Below, in pieces: positions 43,986-55,993 of a stretch of 64,000 nucleotides of DNA (within the stretch, counting starts at the first letter, position 1; each line of letters begins with the position of its first letter). The stretch comes from Channallabes apus (lineage: Eukaryota; Chordata; Actinopteri; Siluriformes; Clariidae): assembly GCA_030522415.1 (NCBI GenBank), contig CM060118.1, forward strand, positions 27,739,151-27,803,150. The letters run 5' to 3'. The notes beneath the pieces are model-generated. The model was not told where the DNA came from and made no database searches. It saw nothing but the letters and a program-made list of their open reading frames with translations. Made by a program: the position numbers and the translations under genes.

Positions 43986-45356
43986 CAAAAATTTAACCTT
44001 TATGTGTAAGGAATCACTACTAGAGGCTACTGTTTTGTTTTGTGTAGTTTTGTTTTGCAGACTTAGTTTCCCAGAAGGCACCTTCTGGGAAGGTGATGAG
44101 ATGTCAGGTGATGCGGGAGCACACCTGAACCGAGGCTGGTCATTAAATCTTCAATAAATAGTTGAGTAGTCTGGGAAACTGGGTCGAGCATTGAACGTTT
44201 GTACGTACTGTCAAGAGGGCATTTTGTTTTGTGTATTGTTTTTTCTTTGTTTATATGTTGGTTTATTTTATATTGGTACTTTGTAGTTCATGTTAACCCA
44301 TAACTACTAAGCATGTCCCCAGGCTAAATGTGTTTGCATGTATGTCTTTTGCTGTTTAAGTGTGTGTGGAGCTGATACAGGGTTGAGTCATGTTGTGTGG
44401 TTTGTTAGAGAATAGGTAAGTAGTTAGCCTCAGTGTTTCCCTTAGCTTAGCCTCTGTGTGTCCCCTAGCCTAGCCTCTTTGTGTCCTTTAGCCTTGCCTC
44501 TGTGTGTCCCTTAGCTTAGCCTCTGTGTGTCCCCTAGCCTAGCCTCTTTGTGTCCCTTAGCCTCGCCTCTGTGTGTCCTTTAGCTTAGCATATGTGTGTC
44601 CCTTAGCCTAGCCTCTGTGTTTCGGTGTCCTGAGTCACTAGGGTTGTGGCAGCTATGTGGTAAGTGTAACGAGTTGGATGTTTAGCTATTAGGTAAGTGT
44701 AGCTATGTGCATGTCAAGCTAAAGACATGCTTAGCTAGATGTGTCTGTGGAGATTCATTCATCCAGGTAGAAGTTTCTTCTAAATAAAGTTTAATTTACA
44801 AAACCACTGGACTTACAAACTTACTTAAAAACACAAGACGTTTCAGTGTTCATCCAAACACCTTCATCAGTTGTTTGGTGCACAGGAAGTAACTCTGGCA
44901 AATGTAGACACAAAGGGGTCACATGATCTAAATCACATGACAGGTGTTAGTCCAATTGTGTGCCAGAGAAGATGGTGCTCCAGCAGCTTAAGCAGATTTC
45001 CCCTCCCCTGCCTATGAGGGGGAGTCAGTTGGCTTGTCTGCAAAGCGCCGGGGCAATGTTCTCAAAACAGCATTGTATGATGAGGACAAATGATGTCTCA
45101 GTCCCCCACCTATAGTATTGGCGGTTGAGACAGTCAGGAGTTGTTTGAGTCACGATCCCATGTTAAGGGAGAGAACACAGCTCAACCCGGACCAGGTGAG
45201 TACTTTGTTGGAGTTATGTTTGAATACCACCTACTTTAATAGCACAACCAAGTTTCTGTCTATAAAAGACATCTTTATATTTAAAGTAGGTGGTATTCAG
45301 TCCTAGTAGGACCATTATCTCAGAGGAGAGAAAATCCTCAGGACTGTAAGTGTGTC
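43986..45356. other. Unassigned insert with minisatellite
   Basis: The segment starts TGTGTAAGGAATCACTACTA and contains a minisatellite (44425-44630) and a 19-bp hairpin (45221-45299). A part at 44800-45110 with GTTCATCCAAACACCTTCAT resembles the UTR style of fish retroelements. No coding sequence is convincing. Confidence 0.4.
44425..44630 (+). repeat. Minisatellite, unit about 23 bp
   Basis: About nine imperfect units of the type TTAGCCTAGCCTCTGTGTGT plus CCC. Variants alternate CTTAGC/CCTAGC and CTGTGTG/CTTTGTG, suggesting a higher-order dimer. Confidence 0.9.
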
Positions 45357-46255
45357 TCCCCTCGGGGAGGGGTGCAAAGAATTCCGTCTCCTTCCCGGCA
45401 CCCTCAGGAGGCCGGTGTTCAATTCCCGCCACCATTGGTGTTTTGGGAGACAGCGGTCTCCGACAAAGTGTTAGGTGTTCGGTTCCCTCCTGCCACGTTT
45501 CAGGACGCCAACCACCTAACAGCCACCTCCCCCCCCCCCTTTACGACTCAAAGGCATCCGAAACTTGAATGGCATAGACTCATGACCTAGCGTTTCATCA
45601 TTGAGATGTCGTCCTAGCTCACCTCGATTTTCTTTAGGATGAGGGTGCGGCCTTAGATGGCTGTCCAGCTCAAGGGATCTGGAAAGGTCATCTTCTCGCG
45701 TGGATTAATTGCCTCGAAATGTTGCGTCTATTTCTGGCCCATGTAGACCCAGTCCACTGCCGAATCGTTTCCACGGTCTAATGTCATAGTACACTCAGAA
45801 CCTACGTAGCCACTATTTCGGCCTACGTCCTGACTGATGGGGTTTTTGTGAAAACACCCTTTAGTTACCTTCGACCAGGGGGCTTGCCTCATGAATTGCT
45901 CTGGCAAGAGGTGTTCACTTGCAGGAAGTGTGGCATGCGGCAGGTTGTCCTTTCTGCACACATTTGTCAGATTTTATAGTTGGATGTCCATGCAACTCCA
46001 GGCTCGCGGGTCCTCTAGTCAGCATCCCATAATGTCTAAGACTCCTTGGGGGACTGTGCGCACACTACACAATTTTGGGGGTCCAGACACTTGCAGTGCG
46101 GTGGAGGGTATTCTCATTCTCATAGCATTCCCACAAGTTTTTGGCATGTTTGACACACACGTGCTTCACAACCGGGGAACAAAGAGAGCATTTTCACGCA
46201 GCATCTCGTTCCCGCTTTTTCAGGGAACAGGGTTACAGCAAAGTAACGCGAGACG
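45357..46255 (+). mobile_element. DIRS-type retrotransposon, copy B (internally deleted fragment)
   Basis: 45357-45520 matches the region before RT in copy A (20160-20330; shared GGTGTTTTGG and GACGCCAACC-like words). 45640-45760 holds an RNase H trace (INCLEMLRLFL). 45880-46030 is the recombinase end (GCACACATTTGTCAGATTTT then ATAG). 46140-46255 is the right terminal repeat, ending GCGAGACG before GTT at 46256-46258. Internal deletions remove most of RT. No frame is intact. Confidence 0.7.
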
Positions 46256-46902
46256 GTTTACATCCTTACTGGCATGACAAGCAGATCCCGCCTGAGATGT
46301 TTTCTACGCGCCACAGTGGAGAGGGTGCCATAATGGTCTGGGGTGCTTTTTCCTTCAGTGGAACAATGGAGCTTCAGGAAGTGCAGGGCGTCAAATGGCC
46401 GCTGGCTATGTCCAGATGTTGCAGAGAGCATTCCTCATGACTGAGGGCCCTCGTCTGTGTGTGTTTTTCAACAGGACAACGCTACAGTATATTGTACAAT
46501 GCCCGCAGGACAAGGGACTTCTTCCAGTAGAATAACATCACTCTTTTGGCCCATCCTGAGTGTTCCCTTGATCTAAATCCAATTGAGAACCTTAGGGGAT
46601 GGATTGCAAGGGAAGTTTACAAAAATGAACAACAGTTCCAGACAGTAGATGCCCTTCTTGCATCTGTCTTCACCACTTGGAGAAATGTTCCCACTCACCT
46701 CATGGAAACGCTTGCATCAATTTTTGAAGTGATCAACAAAAACGGTGGAGCTACTCAGTACTGAGTTTATGTTTGGAAGTTTGATTTCTGTTTTGGGGGG
46801 GGGGGGGGGGGTTACAGTTTTTTTTGGAGGTGTGGTCCTAAACTTTTGTTCAGCTGTAAAACAGCTTGTTTCAGTTTAATCGTTGTTTTCATTAAATTGC
46901 AT
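46256..46902 (+). mobile_element. Tc1-like transposon, right half (split copy)
   Basis: Transposase continues in broken frames: [33 protein letters not shown], then PECSLDLNPIENLRGWIARE carrying the last catalytic Glu, and ends FEVINKNGGATQY. The right inverted repeat matches 43098-43167 in reverse complement. A run of 17 G lies at 46795-46811. About 50 residues between the halves seem lost. Confidence 0.75.
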
Positions 46903-48823
46903 GTGTAACCCTTGGCACTTTTACATGTTTTAGAATAGCACTGCTTAATTCTGTATTTTCCCTTTAAGGTGGTGGGGTTAGCGAGTGCATGAAGAGAGTG
47001 CACGAGAAAAGTATCAGAGTAAGTGACGATGATGAGAGACTACACATCGCATGTGAGAGTCTTATTTTCCTCTGTAAAATGCTGTATTTCTGTCTCGAAG
47101 AATATCCCTTGAATATGTGTTTCACTGGTATATGCATTATCCCAGCAAGTGTTGCCGAAGTTGAAGCAAATGCTTTACTCATTCCATGGTTCTTTGTTTT
47201 TTCCACGACATTCTGGTGAGTATACATATACACACAGATGTCGCCATTAAAAACGCACGTTTCAAGAAAAGGAATCCCGCGACTTGCCGCCGCTGCATGC
47301 GGCAAGCTGTGAAAATGGCCTTCATTACCTGTAGGGGGCAATCGTGTTTCAGTCTGAAGTATTGTGTGTCTACTGAAGCCGAAAATGTGTTCTCTCTCTA
47401 AGGCACCCATTGACAGCAAGCGACAGAGCTCATAAATGTGTCGAGCTCAAACTGTAAATACTCCTTCAATGATGGTACTTCTTTGACTGCGCTTTCTCCA
47501 TTCACTATTATAATTATTATTATTAGTAGTGCTCCGAATTTATTATTGTTATTATTCTTATTATTATTGTAACACACCCGCGCGTGTGCAAAAAGACTAC
47601 AAAGATGTATGATATGTTAGCCAAAAACATTATTGTTTTATTGTGTTTATGCGCTTTAAATATACTGTACACTAAACAATAAACAACGCGACAGCACGCA
47701 GAATCCCCGGGCTTTGACTGCACTTTCTCCATTTGTTAGTACTGTGGTAGTACACAAAAAAATGCTGGGTTTCTGTAAACACATCGTTGGGTTGTTTATG
47801 CTGGGTCAAAATTCTGTGTTATTTCGGGTACTTTAATCACACTGTTGGGTTGCTTTTGCTATGAATACTAAAAGTCAGCACTTTGATTAAACTCAATGCC
47901 AAAAAAAAAGAAAAAAGAAACTTCTTCATTTTGTCCCTAGACCTTTTGTTCTGGTGTTTATGCAGTAAACCCATGGGTGAACACGATGATTTAAGAATTT
48001 AATTAAACACGAATATATATAAGGGGCATTTTAATGCAAATCCAACATTTTAATGGTTAGTGATTGGTGCAAGGGCATCAACTCGCATGTTCTGCAACAT
48101 TCCATTGTCATTCATACTGCCCTAGTTTTAGAGCCCTAAAAAAGCATTCGCTAGTTAGTAAGTACAGATGTCGCCCTTAAAACCCTGCGTGTTTTCCCGC
48201 GGTATGCCGCAATTTAGCGCGCGGCTTGCCGCGACTTGCCGGAGGCAACATTCGGGAATTTAAAATAAATGTGTTTTATGTGGAATTTAAAATAAATGTG
48301 AATATCCGCCAGATGGCGCATAGAAGGACTTTATCTAAAAGCCGGTCGTCCGGGAAAGTCAGTTTCCCTATGTTTCCCCGGTGGTGCGCAGATTCAAATC
48401 ATGACGTCACTCGCTACCTAACGCTGAGAAGGCGAACGAGGATTTTAACAGTTTTTCTCTCGTTTTAAAGTGTTTTTATGAACTTTTTGAATTAAACAAA
48501 TAACCTATGCATAATAATCGAGTGTCTTTTCGCTTTTTTTTTGTATATTTGAAGATAATTCATACGTTTTAAGCCGCTGCAAAAGGCTGGTTTGCTGGGC
48601 GAGTACTGACATCACGACTACTTTTATTACACCTACATTTGTTTATTTGTATATGTATGTTATTAATATTAATTTTTTAGAGATTGTGTGTGCGTGCACG
48701 GAGAGTTTGTGTTGATAAGTGTATGTGGATAAGTTGATAAGTGTATCAGAAAGCATTAAAATGTTCATTTGAATTAAAATGACACACACACATCTGTATA
48801 TACAGTACTGTATATCAATTACA
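46903..48823. other. Unassigned spacer with repeated motifs
   Basis: No gene is supported. The words AGATGTCGCC, CCCGCG and TGCCGC recur at 47238-47300 and 48165-48240. The block 47985-48165 reappears inverted at 54595-54795. Confidence 0.45.
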
Positions 48824-48825
48824 TA

Positions 48826-50445
48826 CAGTGGTGTGAAAAACTATTTGCCCCCTTCCTGATTTCTTATTCTTTTGCATGTTTGTCACACTTAAATGTTTCT
48901 GCTCATCAAAAACTGTTAACTATTAGTCAAAGATAACATAATTGAACACAAAATGCAGTTTTTAAATGAAGGTTTATGTTATTAAGGGAGAAAAAAAACT
49001 CCAAATCTACATGGCCCTGTGTGAAAAAGTGATTGCCCCCCTTGTTAAAAAATAACTTAACTGTGGTTTATCACACCTGAGTTCAATTTCTGTAGTCACC
49101 CCCAGGCCTGATTACTGCCACACCTGTTTCAATCAAGAAATCACTTAAATAGGAGCTACCTGACACAGAGAAGTAGACCAAAAGCACCTCAAAAGCTAGA
49201 CATCATGCCAAGATCCAAAGAAATTCAGGAACAAATGAGAACAAAAGTAATTGAGATCTATCAGTCTGGTAAAGGTTATAAAGCCATTTCTAAAGCTTTG
49301 GGACTCCAGCGAACCACAGTGAGAGCCATTATCCACAAATGGCAAAAACATGGAACAGTGGTGAACCTTCCCAGGAGTGGCCGGCCGACCAAAATTACCC
49401 CAAGAGCGCAGAGACAACTCATCCGAGAGGCCACAAAAGACCCCAGGACAACATCTAAAGAACTGCAGGCCTCACTTGCCTCAATTAAGGTCAGTGTTCA
49501 CGACTCCACCATAAGAAAGAGACTGGGCAAAAATGGCCTGCATGGCAGATTTCCAAGGCGCAAACCACTTTTAAGCAAAAAGAACATTAAGGCTCGTCTC
49601 AATTTTGCTAAAAAACATCTCAATGATTGCCAAGACTTTTGGGAAAATACCTTGTGGACCGACGAGACAAAAGTTGAACTTTTTGGAAGGTGCGTGTCCC
49701 GTTACATCTGGCGTAAAAGTAACACAGCATTTCAGAAAAAGAACATCATACCAACAGTAAAATATGGTGGTGGTAGTGTGATGGTCTGGGGTTGTTTTGC
49801 TGCTTCAGGACCTGGAAGGCTTGCTGTGATAGATGGAACCATGAATTCTACTGTCTACCAAAAAATCCTGAAGGAGAATGCCCGGCCATCTGTTCGTCAA
49901 CTCAAGCTGAAGCGATCTTGGGTGCTGCAGCAGGACAATGACCCAAAACACACCAGCAAATCCACCTCTGAATGGCTGAAGAAAAACAAAATGAAGACTT
50001 TGGAGTGGCCTAGTCAAAGTCCTGACCTGAATCCTATTGAGATGTTGTGGCATGACCTTAAAAAGGCGGTTCATGCTAGAAAACCCTAAAATAAAGCTGA
50101 ATTACAACAATTCTGCAAAGATGAGTGGGCCAAAATTCCTCCAGAGCGCTGTAAAAGACTCGTTGCAAGTTATCGCAAACGCTTGATTGCAGTTATTGCT
50201 GCTAAGGGTGGCCCAACCAGTTATTAGGTTCAGGGGGCAATTACTTTTTCACACAGGGCCATGTAGGTTTGGATTTTTTTTCTCCCTAAATAATAAAACC
50301 CCTGATTTAAAAACTGCATTTTGTGTTTACTTGTGTTATCTTTGACTAATAGTTAAATGTGTTTGATGATCAGAAACATTTTGTGTGACAAACATGCAAA
50401 AGAATAAGAAATCAGGAGGGGGGCAAATAGTTTTTCACACCACTG
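48826..50445 (+). mobile_element. Tc1-like transposon with long inverted repeats, near-complete
   Basis: It begins CAGTGGTGTGAAAAACTATT and ends AGTTTTTCACACCACTG, with TA at both edges (48824-48825, 50446-50447). Inverted repeats of about 210 bp carry the outer and inner blocks of the IR/DR type (inner CCCTGTGTGAAAAAGTGATT mirrored by AATTACTTTTTCACACAGGG). Total length is 1620 bp, normal for the family. Confidence 0.92.
49205..50227 (+). pseudogene. Tc1-like transposase, one premature stop
   Basis: The frame starts MPRSKEIQEQMRTKVIEIYQ. A paired-like helix-turn-helix (GYKAISKALGLQRTTVRAII) leads to the linker LPRSGRPTKITPRA. The DDE catalytic residues are present: Asp in LWTDETKVELFG, Asp in LQQDNDPKHT and Glu in SPDLNPIEMLW. 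An in-frame TAA at 50087-50089 cuts off the last 45 residues (AELQQFCKDEWAKIPPERC onward), which remain open to the normal stop at 50225-50227. A Ser codon changed to stop is the simplest explanation. The enzyme would bind the terminal repeats and excise and reinsert the element at TA. Confidence 0.9.
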
Positions 50446-50447
50446 TA

Positions 50448-51495
50448 TATATCAATTTCATTAGTTCGTTCATTCTATTTGAAGCTTCGGATGTTTTTTT
50501 TTTTTTTTTGGTTTGGTTAGATTAGTTCTGAACTCGCTTCCGTGAAACTATCGCTAAAACAATGTACTGAGCCCTCCTGAGGATATAAAGCTTTATTATT
50601 GTGTTTGAATAAATATTCAGATCTACCACAGCAGGTAATAAACTATGGTGTGTCATAACCGAAGCAAACACCACGATTATGCCTCGTTTCGTTCGATGGG
50701 AACGTGGTTCACTTGGCCGCGGTGTATTATAAACCTGTGGAATGTTTCACTGTTTATGTTCACATAAGAGTAATAAAAGCGAGTGAAATGTGGAAATGAT
50801 GTGTGGCAACTCAATGAGGACTAAAGCAATGATTTCGGTAACTCCACTGAGTGTAACATCTGCATAGTGACACTGAACATCTTCACTTTTCCGTTTACCT
50901 CTGAAAAAAAAGCTGTATTTTGTTTATTTATATTTAGAATTTTTATAACAGTAGAACAAGTACCCGCGCGCACGTACACACATAGACACACACACACACA
51001 GACACACACACTCCCCCTGAGCCCTCGGGAAACATCCAATCACCATTGGTATACAAATGAGTCAAGACGCAGCCTAACGTGGTGTCGTGTCGGATTTCAG
51101 TGGTCACGGAGTGGGAAGACTTTGAAGAAGCTGCAGTGACAGTAAACAGCTGAACAACTTCACTTTTCCGTTTACCTCTGAGGAAAAAAAGCTGTATTTT
51201 GTTTGTTTATATTTAGAATTTTTATAGTAGTATAAGAGAAAGTTATAGTTTGGTCTGTACTGTTGTTCGCACCCTTGTAGAGAATAAATAAATGAATAAC
51301 ACCTTCATATCCCCTCTCAAGAGTGTCATAGTCCATTGTTAGTTTTAATGATCTGGCTGAAACTAATTATCACTACATAAGTACCCTAACACCATTGATC
51401 ATGAGTCTCAGCTGAACCTAATTCTATACTTGTAACAAAAAATGTAGATGCAGATTCCAAATGTGTATTTATATAATAGATAGATAGATAGATAG

Positions 51496-51528
<33 letters not shown>

Positions 51529-52406
51529 CTCTACGCAGGGGCAAGAGAGGGCAGCGCACCCTTAAATGTCTGCACATGTTAATATATTCCTAAAATGTAT
51601 ATATTACAAGTTGATAAACTGATCTGCGGTAGCAGAAAAATCCGCTGAAAATAGGACAGGCTACAGCGCCCGCGCACACACACACATACACACGCGCGCA
51701 CACACACACACATACAGACACACCTCCCTTGAGCCCTGCGTCTGTCGGATTTCAGCGGTCACGGGGTGGAAAGACTTTGAAGCAGTTTATATATGAATCT
51801 AAGCTTGAACTTATCAGCATTGTAAATATATAATACTTTTCAAATAAAATCGCTATTACTTTGACCCTGAAGTTTAGTTTAGCACACACAAAAAACAGAA
51901 AAGTCATTTCTGGTAAATCAACGGAATGTGTAGTTTATTTACAGTAATTCATTAAAAAATGAATATACATTGTACAGTACACGGTAAACACGGGAAAGAT
52001 TACAAAATGAAAAAACAAACAGTGTCTACTTTATAAACAGCTTAGTATGTGCGTCGAGATGCTGAAATCCCTTGCATGTTTTTGCTTCCAAGTGGAGAGA
52101 TATTTGACCGATAGCCTAGAACAAAAGATCTACAGTATAGGTGTGATCACAACCCCCTCCGACCGACCGTGCCATCAATCACTGACCACCTCAGAAGTTC
52201 CCTCCAATGTATGGCTGCAATACTTGTTTTGCAAGTATTTTTACACCATTCAAAGGCTTCAAAGGGGCAGTTATCGGCTATGACACGTTGAAGGAGAACT
52301 TAATAGTTCTCAAAAATAGAGTAAATGTCTGCAATAATCACTAACCATTAAAATGTTTTTTTTTTTGTAATTAAACACGAAAATATTAATTATATTTCCA
52401 TATATA
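50448..52406. other. Spacer with partial local duplications
   Basis: CTTCACTTTTCCGTTTACCT with its neighbours occurs at about 50880 and 51161. The block GTCGGATTTCAGTGGTCACGG occurs with small changes at about 51088 and 51748, both preceded by CA-rich runs. No coding frame is convincing. Confidence 0.55.
51478..51526. repeat. (GATA)n(TG)n compound microsatellite
   Basis: About five GATA units are followed by fifteen TG units. Confidence 0.95.
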
Positions 52407-52408
52407 CA

Positions 52409-52440
<32 letters not shown>
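52407..52440. repeat. (AC)n microsatellite
   Basis: AC units with one AT interruption, abutting the transposon end at 52441. Confidence 0.9.
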
Positions 52441-52442
<2 letters not shown>

Positions 52443-54545
52443 AGGGCGTAGGTTTGCTACCTATGACTCCAACTAATACCCCATCCCCCAATCCCCTTTT
52501 CCACCCACCAACCCCCAACCCCCTGCCCCATCCACCTACCAACCTCCCACCCCAACTATGTCCACTGAATACATGTTTTTCTTAATATGGTGCGAAATCA
52601 CTTTACATTAATACTAGCAATGCTTCGATTTATATTAATCCACTCGAAATGCAATTCATTAAGTTAAATTAAGGAATAGTGTAAAGTTAAAGGAATGTTT
52701 CATAACTGACAAAAAGATAGTCTTTAATAAAATAAAAACTATTCTTTATTGAGCCCTAGTGCAAATGAAACATCTCAATCATCTGTATATATATAAAAGT
52801 AGATTACATCTAAACATGAACTACTAGGTAGAGTACCACACAACAGCTCAATGCCTATTGCTCCTATATGAAGGAGACAAAAACATGCCTTCGCCTCTCG
52901 TTAACAAAAATAAACTGCTGGCATATTTGTTTGACATCAATATTGTCCAGGCTGTTCTTTTTTTCTTCTGATAAACACTAAAGATATTTTGTAGAATGCT
53001 GAAAACCTGTAATCATTGATTTACATAGTATTTGTTTTTCCTGCTACGGAAGTCAATGTTTTCAGCTTTTTTCCCCAATATCTTATTTTGTATTCAACAA
53101 AATAAAGAAAATCATAAAAGTTTGGAACCACTTAAGGAGTAAATAGTGAGTAAAGTTTTTTGGGGGGTGAACAATGGCTTTGACCCTAACTCTTCCCCTC
53201 TGACTGCACTAGGACCGGACAGCATTGCCACCTGATGAAATAGCGTGACAAAAAAGTGAAATGTCAGTTCAAAACTTTTGCCAAAAACACTAATGAATCA
53301 CTTACATCCTCAGCCTATCACTCCTCATAATGCTAAATATTAGTATAATCAACATGTATAATACACGCACACATATTATATGTTATATACTGTATAATCA
53401 ACATTCAGATTGACCTCCTGTGAACTCGCCTCTTCACCTGAACTACAACATGGCTGATCTGCTTCTGTCCCCTAATTGAAAAACATTGAGGGATTCCTTA
53501 TGAGCATGGACAGAGAATGCCTCAGCCTATTATTGGTAACAATGTTAAATCTCAGGACAACTACAGTGGCTTGCAAAAGTATTCGCCCCCCGTGAACTTT
53601 TCCACATTTTGTCACATTACAGCCACAAACATGAATCAATTTTATTGGAATTCCACGTGAAAGACCAATACAAAGTGGTGTACACGCGAGAAGTGGAACG
53701 AAAATCATACATGATTTCAAAAAATTTTTTTTTTACAAATAAATAACTGAAAAGTGGGGTGTGTGTAATTATTCAGCCCCCTTTGGTCTGAGTGCAGTCA
53801 GTTGGCCATAGACATTGCCTGATGAGTGCTAATGACTAGAGAGCACCTGTGTGTAATCTACACTCTCTCCATCGCTGTCTGATATACAGCACAGGTGTTT
53901 AGGTTCTGTTACCTGACAAAACAGGATAAACACATGCCATTTAAACAGCAATCATTTTATTTCACTTTTTCTGAGTCTTAGTGTGCAAACCTCGAATCAA
54001 ATCATTAATGTTCGCCAAGTAAGTGAATGCATTTTAAAAACTATTTTTCTGAAGTGGATTGTCTATTGGTGTCAACAAAATTCTAGCCATATGGCAATAT
54101 TAGTATATTAGTTTATCAATTTCTTTCACAATACTGATTTCTGACAAACAGTCACTAGATTAGGAGACTGACAGGGATCATATTTATACTTTTACATTTA
54201 GCTGTTTAATCTGCTGTTAGTTTTACGTCCGTATTCACAGACTATATCCTGGCCTGCTGTACTGAATGTGAGTCCACTGCATTTGGCGCTGCTTGTGTCT
54301 GAACGCAGCCAATCGTCTATCACATGATGGCAGGGAAAGGCACAGCCAATCAAAATGTTCATATGTGTTTTGGGGGCGGGAGGACTCAAGGAGAGAACGT
54401 GATTTATCCCTTTCTGCGTGTCTAGGTTAATGTTGACAGAACGATTTAAAAAAAAGTGGATTAAATTATTGGTGGGGACATTTCAATGGTCGGAGGATAT
54501 TGGTGGGGACACATCCCCTCCGTCCACCCTAAATCTACGCCCCTG
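52441..54545. mobile_element. Non-coding DNA transposon with short inverted ends
   Basis: The left end CAAGGGCGTAGGTT and the reverse complement of the right end, CAGGGGCGTAGATT, match. The sub-terminal parts are unusually C-rich on the left and GTGGGGAC-rich on the right. Microsatellites sit at both edges and hide any target duplication. The interior has no transposase and contains a Tc1 terminal-repeat fragment at 53564-53858. The family is uncertain; hAT is a guess. Confidence 0.55.
53564..53858 (+). mobile_element. Tc1-like left terminal-repeat fragment
   Basis: It begins CAGTGGCTTGCAAAAGTATT after a TA and continues through GGAATTCCACGTGAAAGACC to AAAGTGGGGTGTGTGTAATT. It represents the missing left end of the family seen at 3929-5090. 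No transposase follows. Confidence 0.8.
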
Positions 54546-54594
54546 TATATATATAATTTAAAACTATTTATTCATTTGTCTTTTATTTACTTAC

Positions 54595-54700
54595 TTACTA
54601 GCGAATGCTTTTTTAGGGCTCTAAAAACTACGGCAGTATGAGTGACAATGGAATAGGACGTGTGAGTTGCACCGGTCACACACACACACACACACACACA

Positions 54701-54769
<69 letters not shown>

Positions 54770-54800
54770 TTCTTAAAACATCGTGTTCACCCATGCACTG
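54595..54800 (-). repeat. Inverted copy of the 47985-48165 repeat, interrupted by microsatellites
   Basis: AGCGAATGCTTTTTTAGGGC, GTATGAGTGACAATGGAATA and ACATCGTGTTCACCCATG each match 47970-48165 in reverse complement. A CA run (54676-54700) and an AT run (54705-54764) sit inside. Confidence 0.75.
54676..54764. repeat. (CA)n(AT)n compound microsatellite
   Basis: About twelve CA units, a short spacer, then about thirty AT units. Confidence 0.95.
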
Positions 54801-54888
54801 AAAAAAAGAACTTGTAAGATTTACTTGATAAAATCCTCATAACAATTTGGACACAGATTTTAAGTAAATTGTATTGCTCCAATATTAA

Positions 54889-55745
54889 GGCTGAATCCCA
54901 ACCCTTCCCCCTACCCTTCCATTTGACGCGTTCACGTGCAGGGGTAGTGGTGTCTCATTTCTCTTTTGGTTGGAGGTGTAGGGGGAGGGGGGAAGGGCCA
55001 GATAGCCCTCCAAACGAAGATTTTTCAGGACCTCACTTCAAACGAAGGGCTAAGCGAAGTTTTCAACATGGCTGCTCACTCGAGCAAACAGACCCATAAA
55101 TGTTAAGTCATTTTTGCCATTAATAAAGATTTTTATGACAAGTTTTCATTATATGTATATTACCTTTAGTCTTGTGTTTGTGTTTATGGTGATGTTCTGT
55201 AAAGAAACGTTTGCAAAAAAAATCGCTAAAGTTTGCTAGCGGATAGCACATATTGCACAATATTACAAATATATATTTTTATGTCACATACACTTTACTG
55301 CATGCTACAAACAAATATGAAAGTTCAGTAGCACGGCATTTTGCTGAGCATTTGATAACGCATTGTTTGTTTTGCTTACGGCCATACACTATTGTTTTGC
55401 TTACACTATTCTTACTTATTGCAACGTGACCACAGTTTTGTAATTTATATTCTGTATATGGACGGCTGAGGAAACCCGAAGACTCATCCGTGTTCGTGGT
55501 GAAAATGAGCAACTTTTTTAAAAATCGAAATACGGCGCAAAAAACCTTTGGGAGTGAGTAATCTCTCTTATTGGAATGTGTGATAAACATCGGCGCATGT
55601 CCTCTGATGTAACATTAGGAACCAGCGACAACGTATGATGACGTATAACAGTGTTGTCCCATTTCTTAGGGGAAATATTTATACCCTTCCCCTTTCCACT
55701 TCGTTTCAAGGGACAAGGGGAAGAAAATAGAATTGTGATTCAGCC
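54889..55745. mobile_element. TAA-flanked MITE (PIF/Harbinger-like)
   Basis: The left end GGCTGAATCCCAACCCTTCC and the reverse complement of the right end, GGCTGAATCACAATTC, match at the tips. TAA flanks both sides (54886-54888, 55746-55748). Sub-terminal CCCTTCCCC-type blocks also mirror. There is no transposase in 857 bp. Confidence 0.75.
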
Positions 55746-55993
55746 TAAGTAAAACTCACCCGTAATTGTCAGGTAAAATTGACTTAATTAAATTAACAAT
55801 AAAAGAAATCAAGTAAAAGTTACATAATTATATTTAATGCACAAATTAGATTTATTTAAAATAATCAAGTAAAGTTGCAGGAACCTTAATTTTATGAAAT
55901 TACTATCATTTTGTTTTGTGAGATTTTCCCTTAACTTGGTTTTATCAATTTATATTACTCCCTATAATAATGTAAACATTGCTAATTTATGTT

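Noticed and set aside
44425..44630. CRISPR-like array
   Set aside because: The 23-bp units are contiguous without unique spacers in a eukaryotic sequence; it is a minisatellite.
46795..46811. Poly-G run as a functional frameshift or quadruplex signal
   Set aside because: It lies in the UTR side of a dead Tc1 copy and its length is likely unstable or a sequencing artefact.
52495..52560. C-rich stretch as a regulatory island or G-quadruplex locus
   Set aside because: It consists of CCCCA/CCAACC-type runs within the sub-terminal part of a transposon; nothing further supports a regulatory role.
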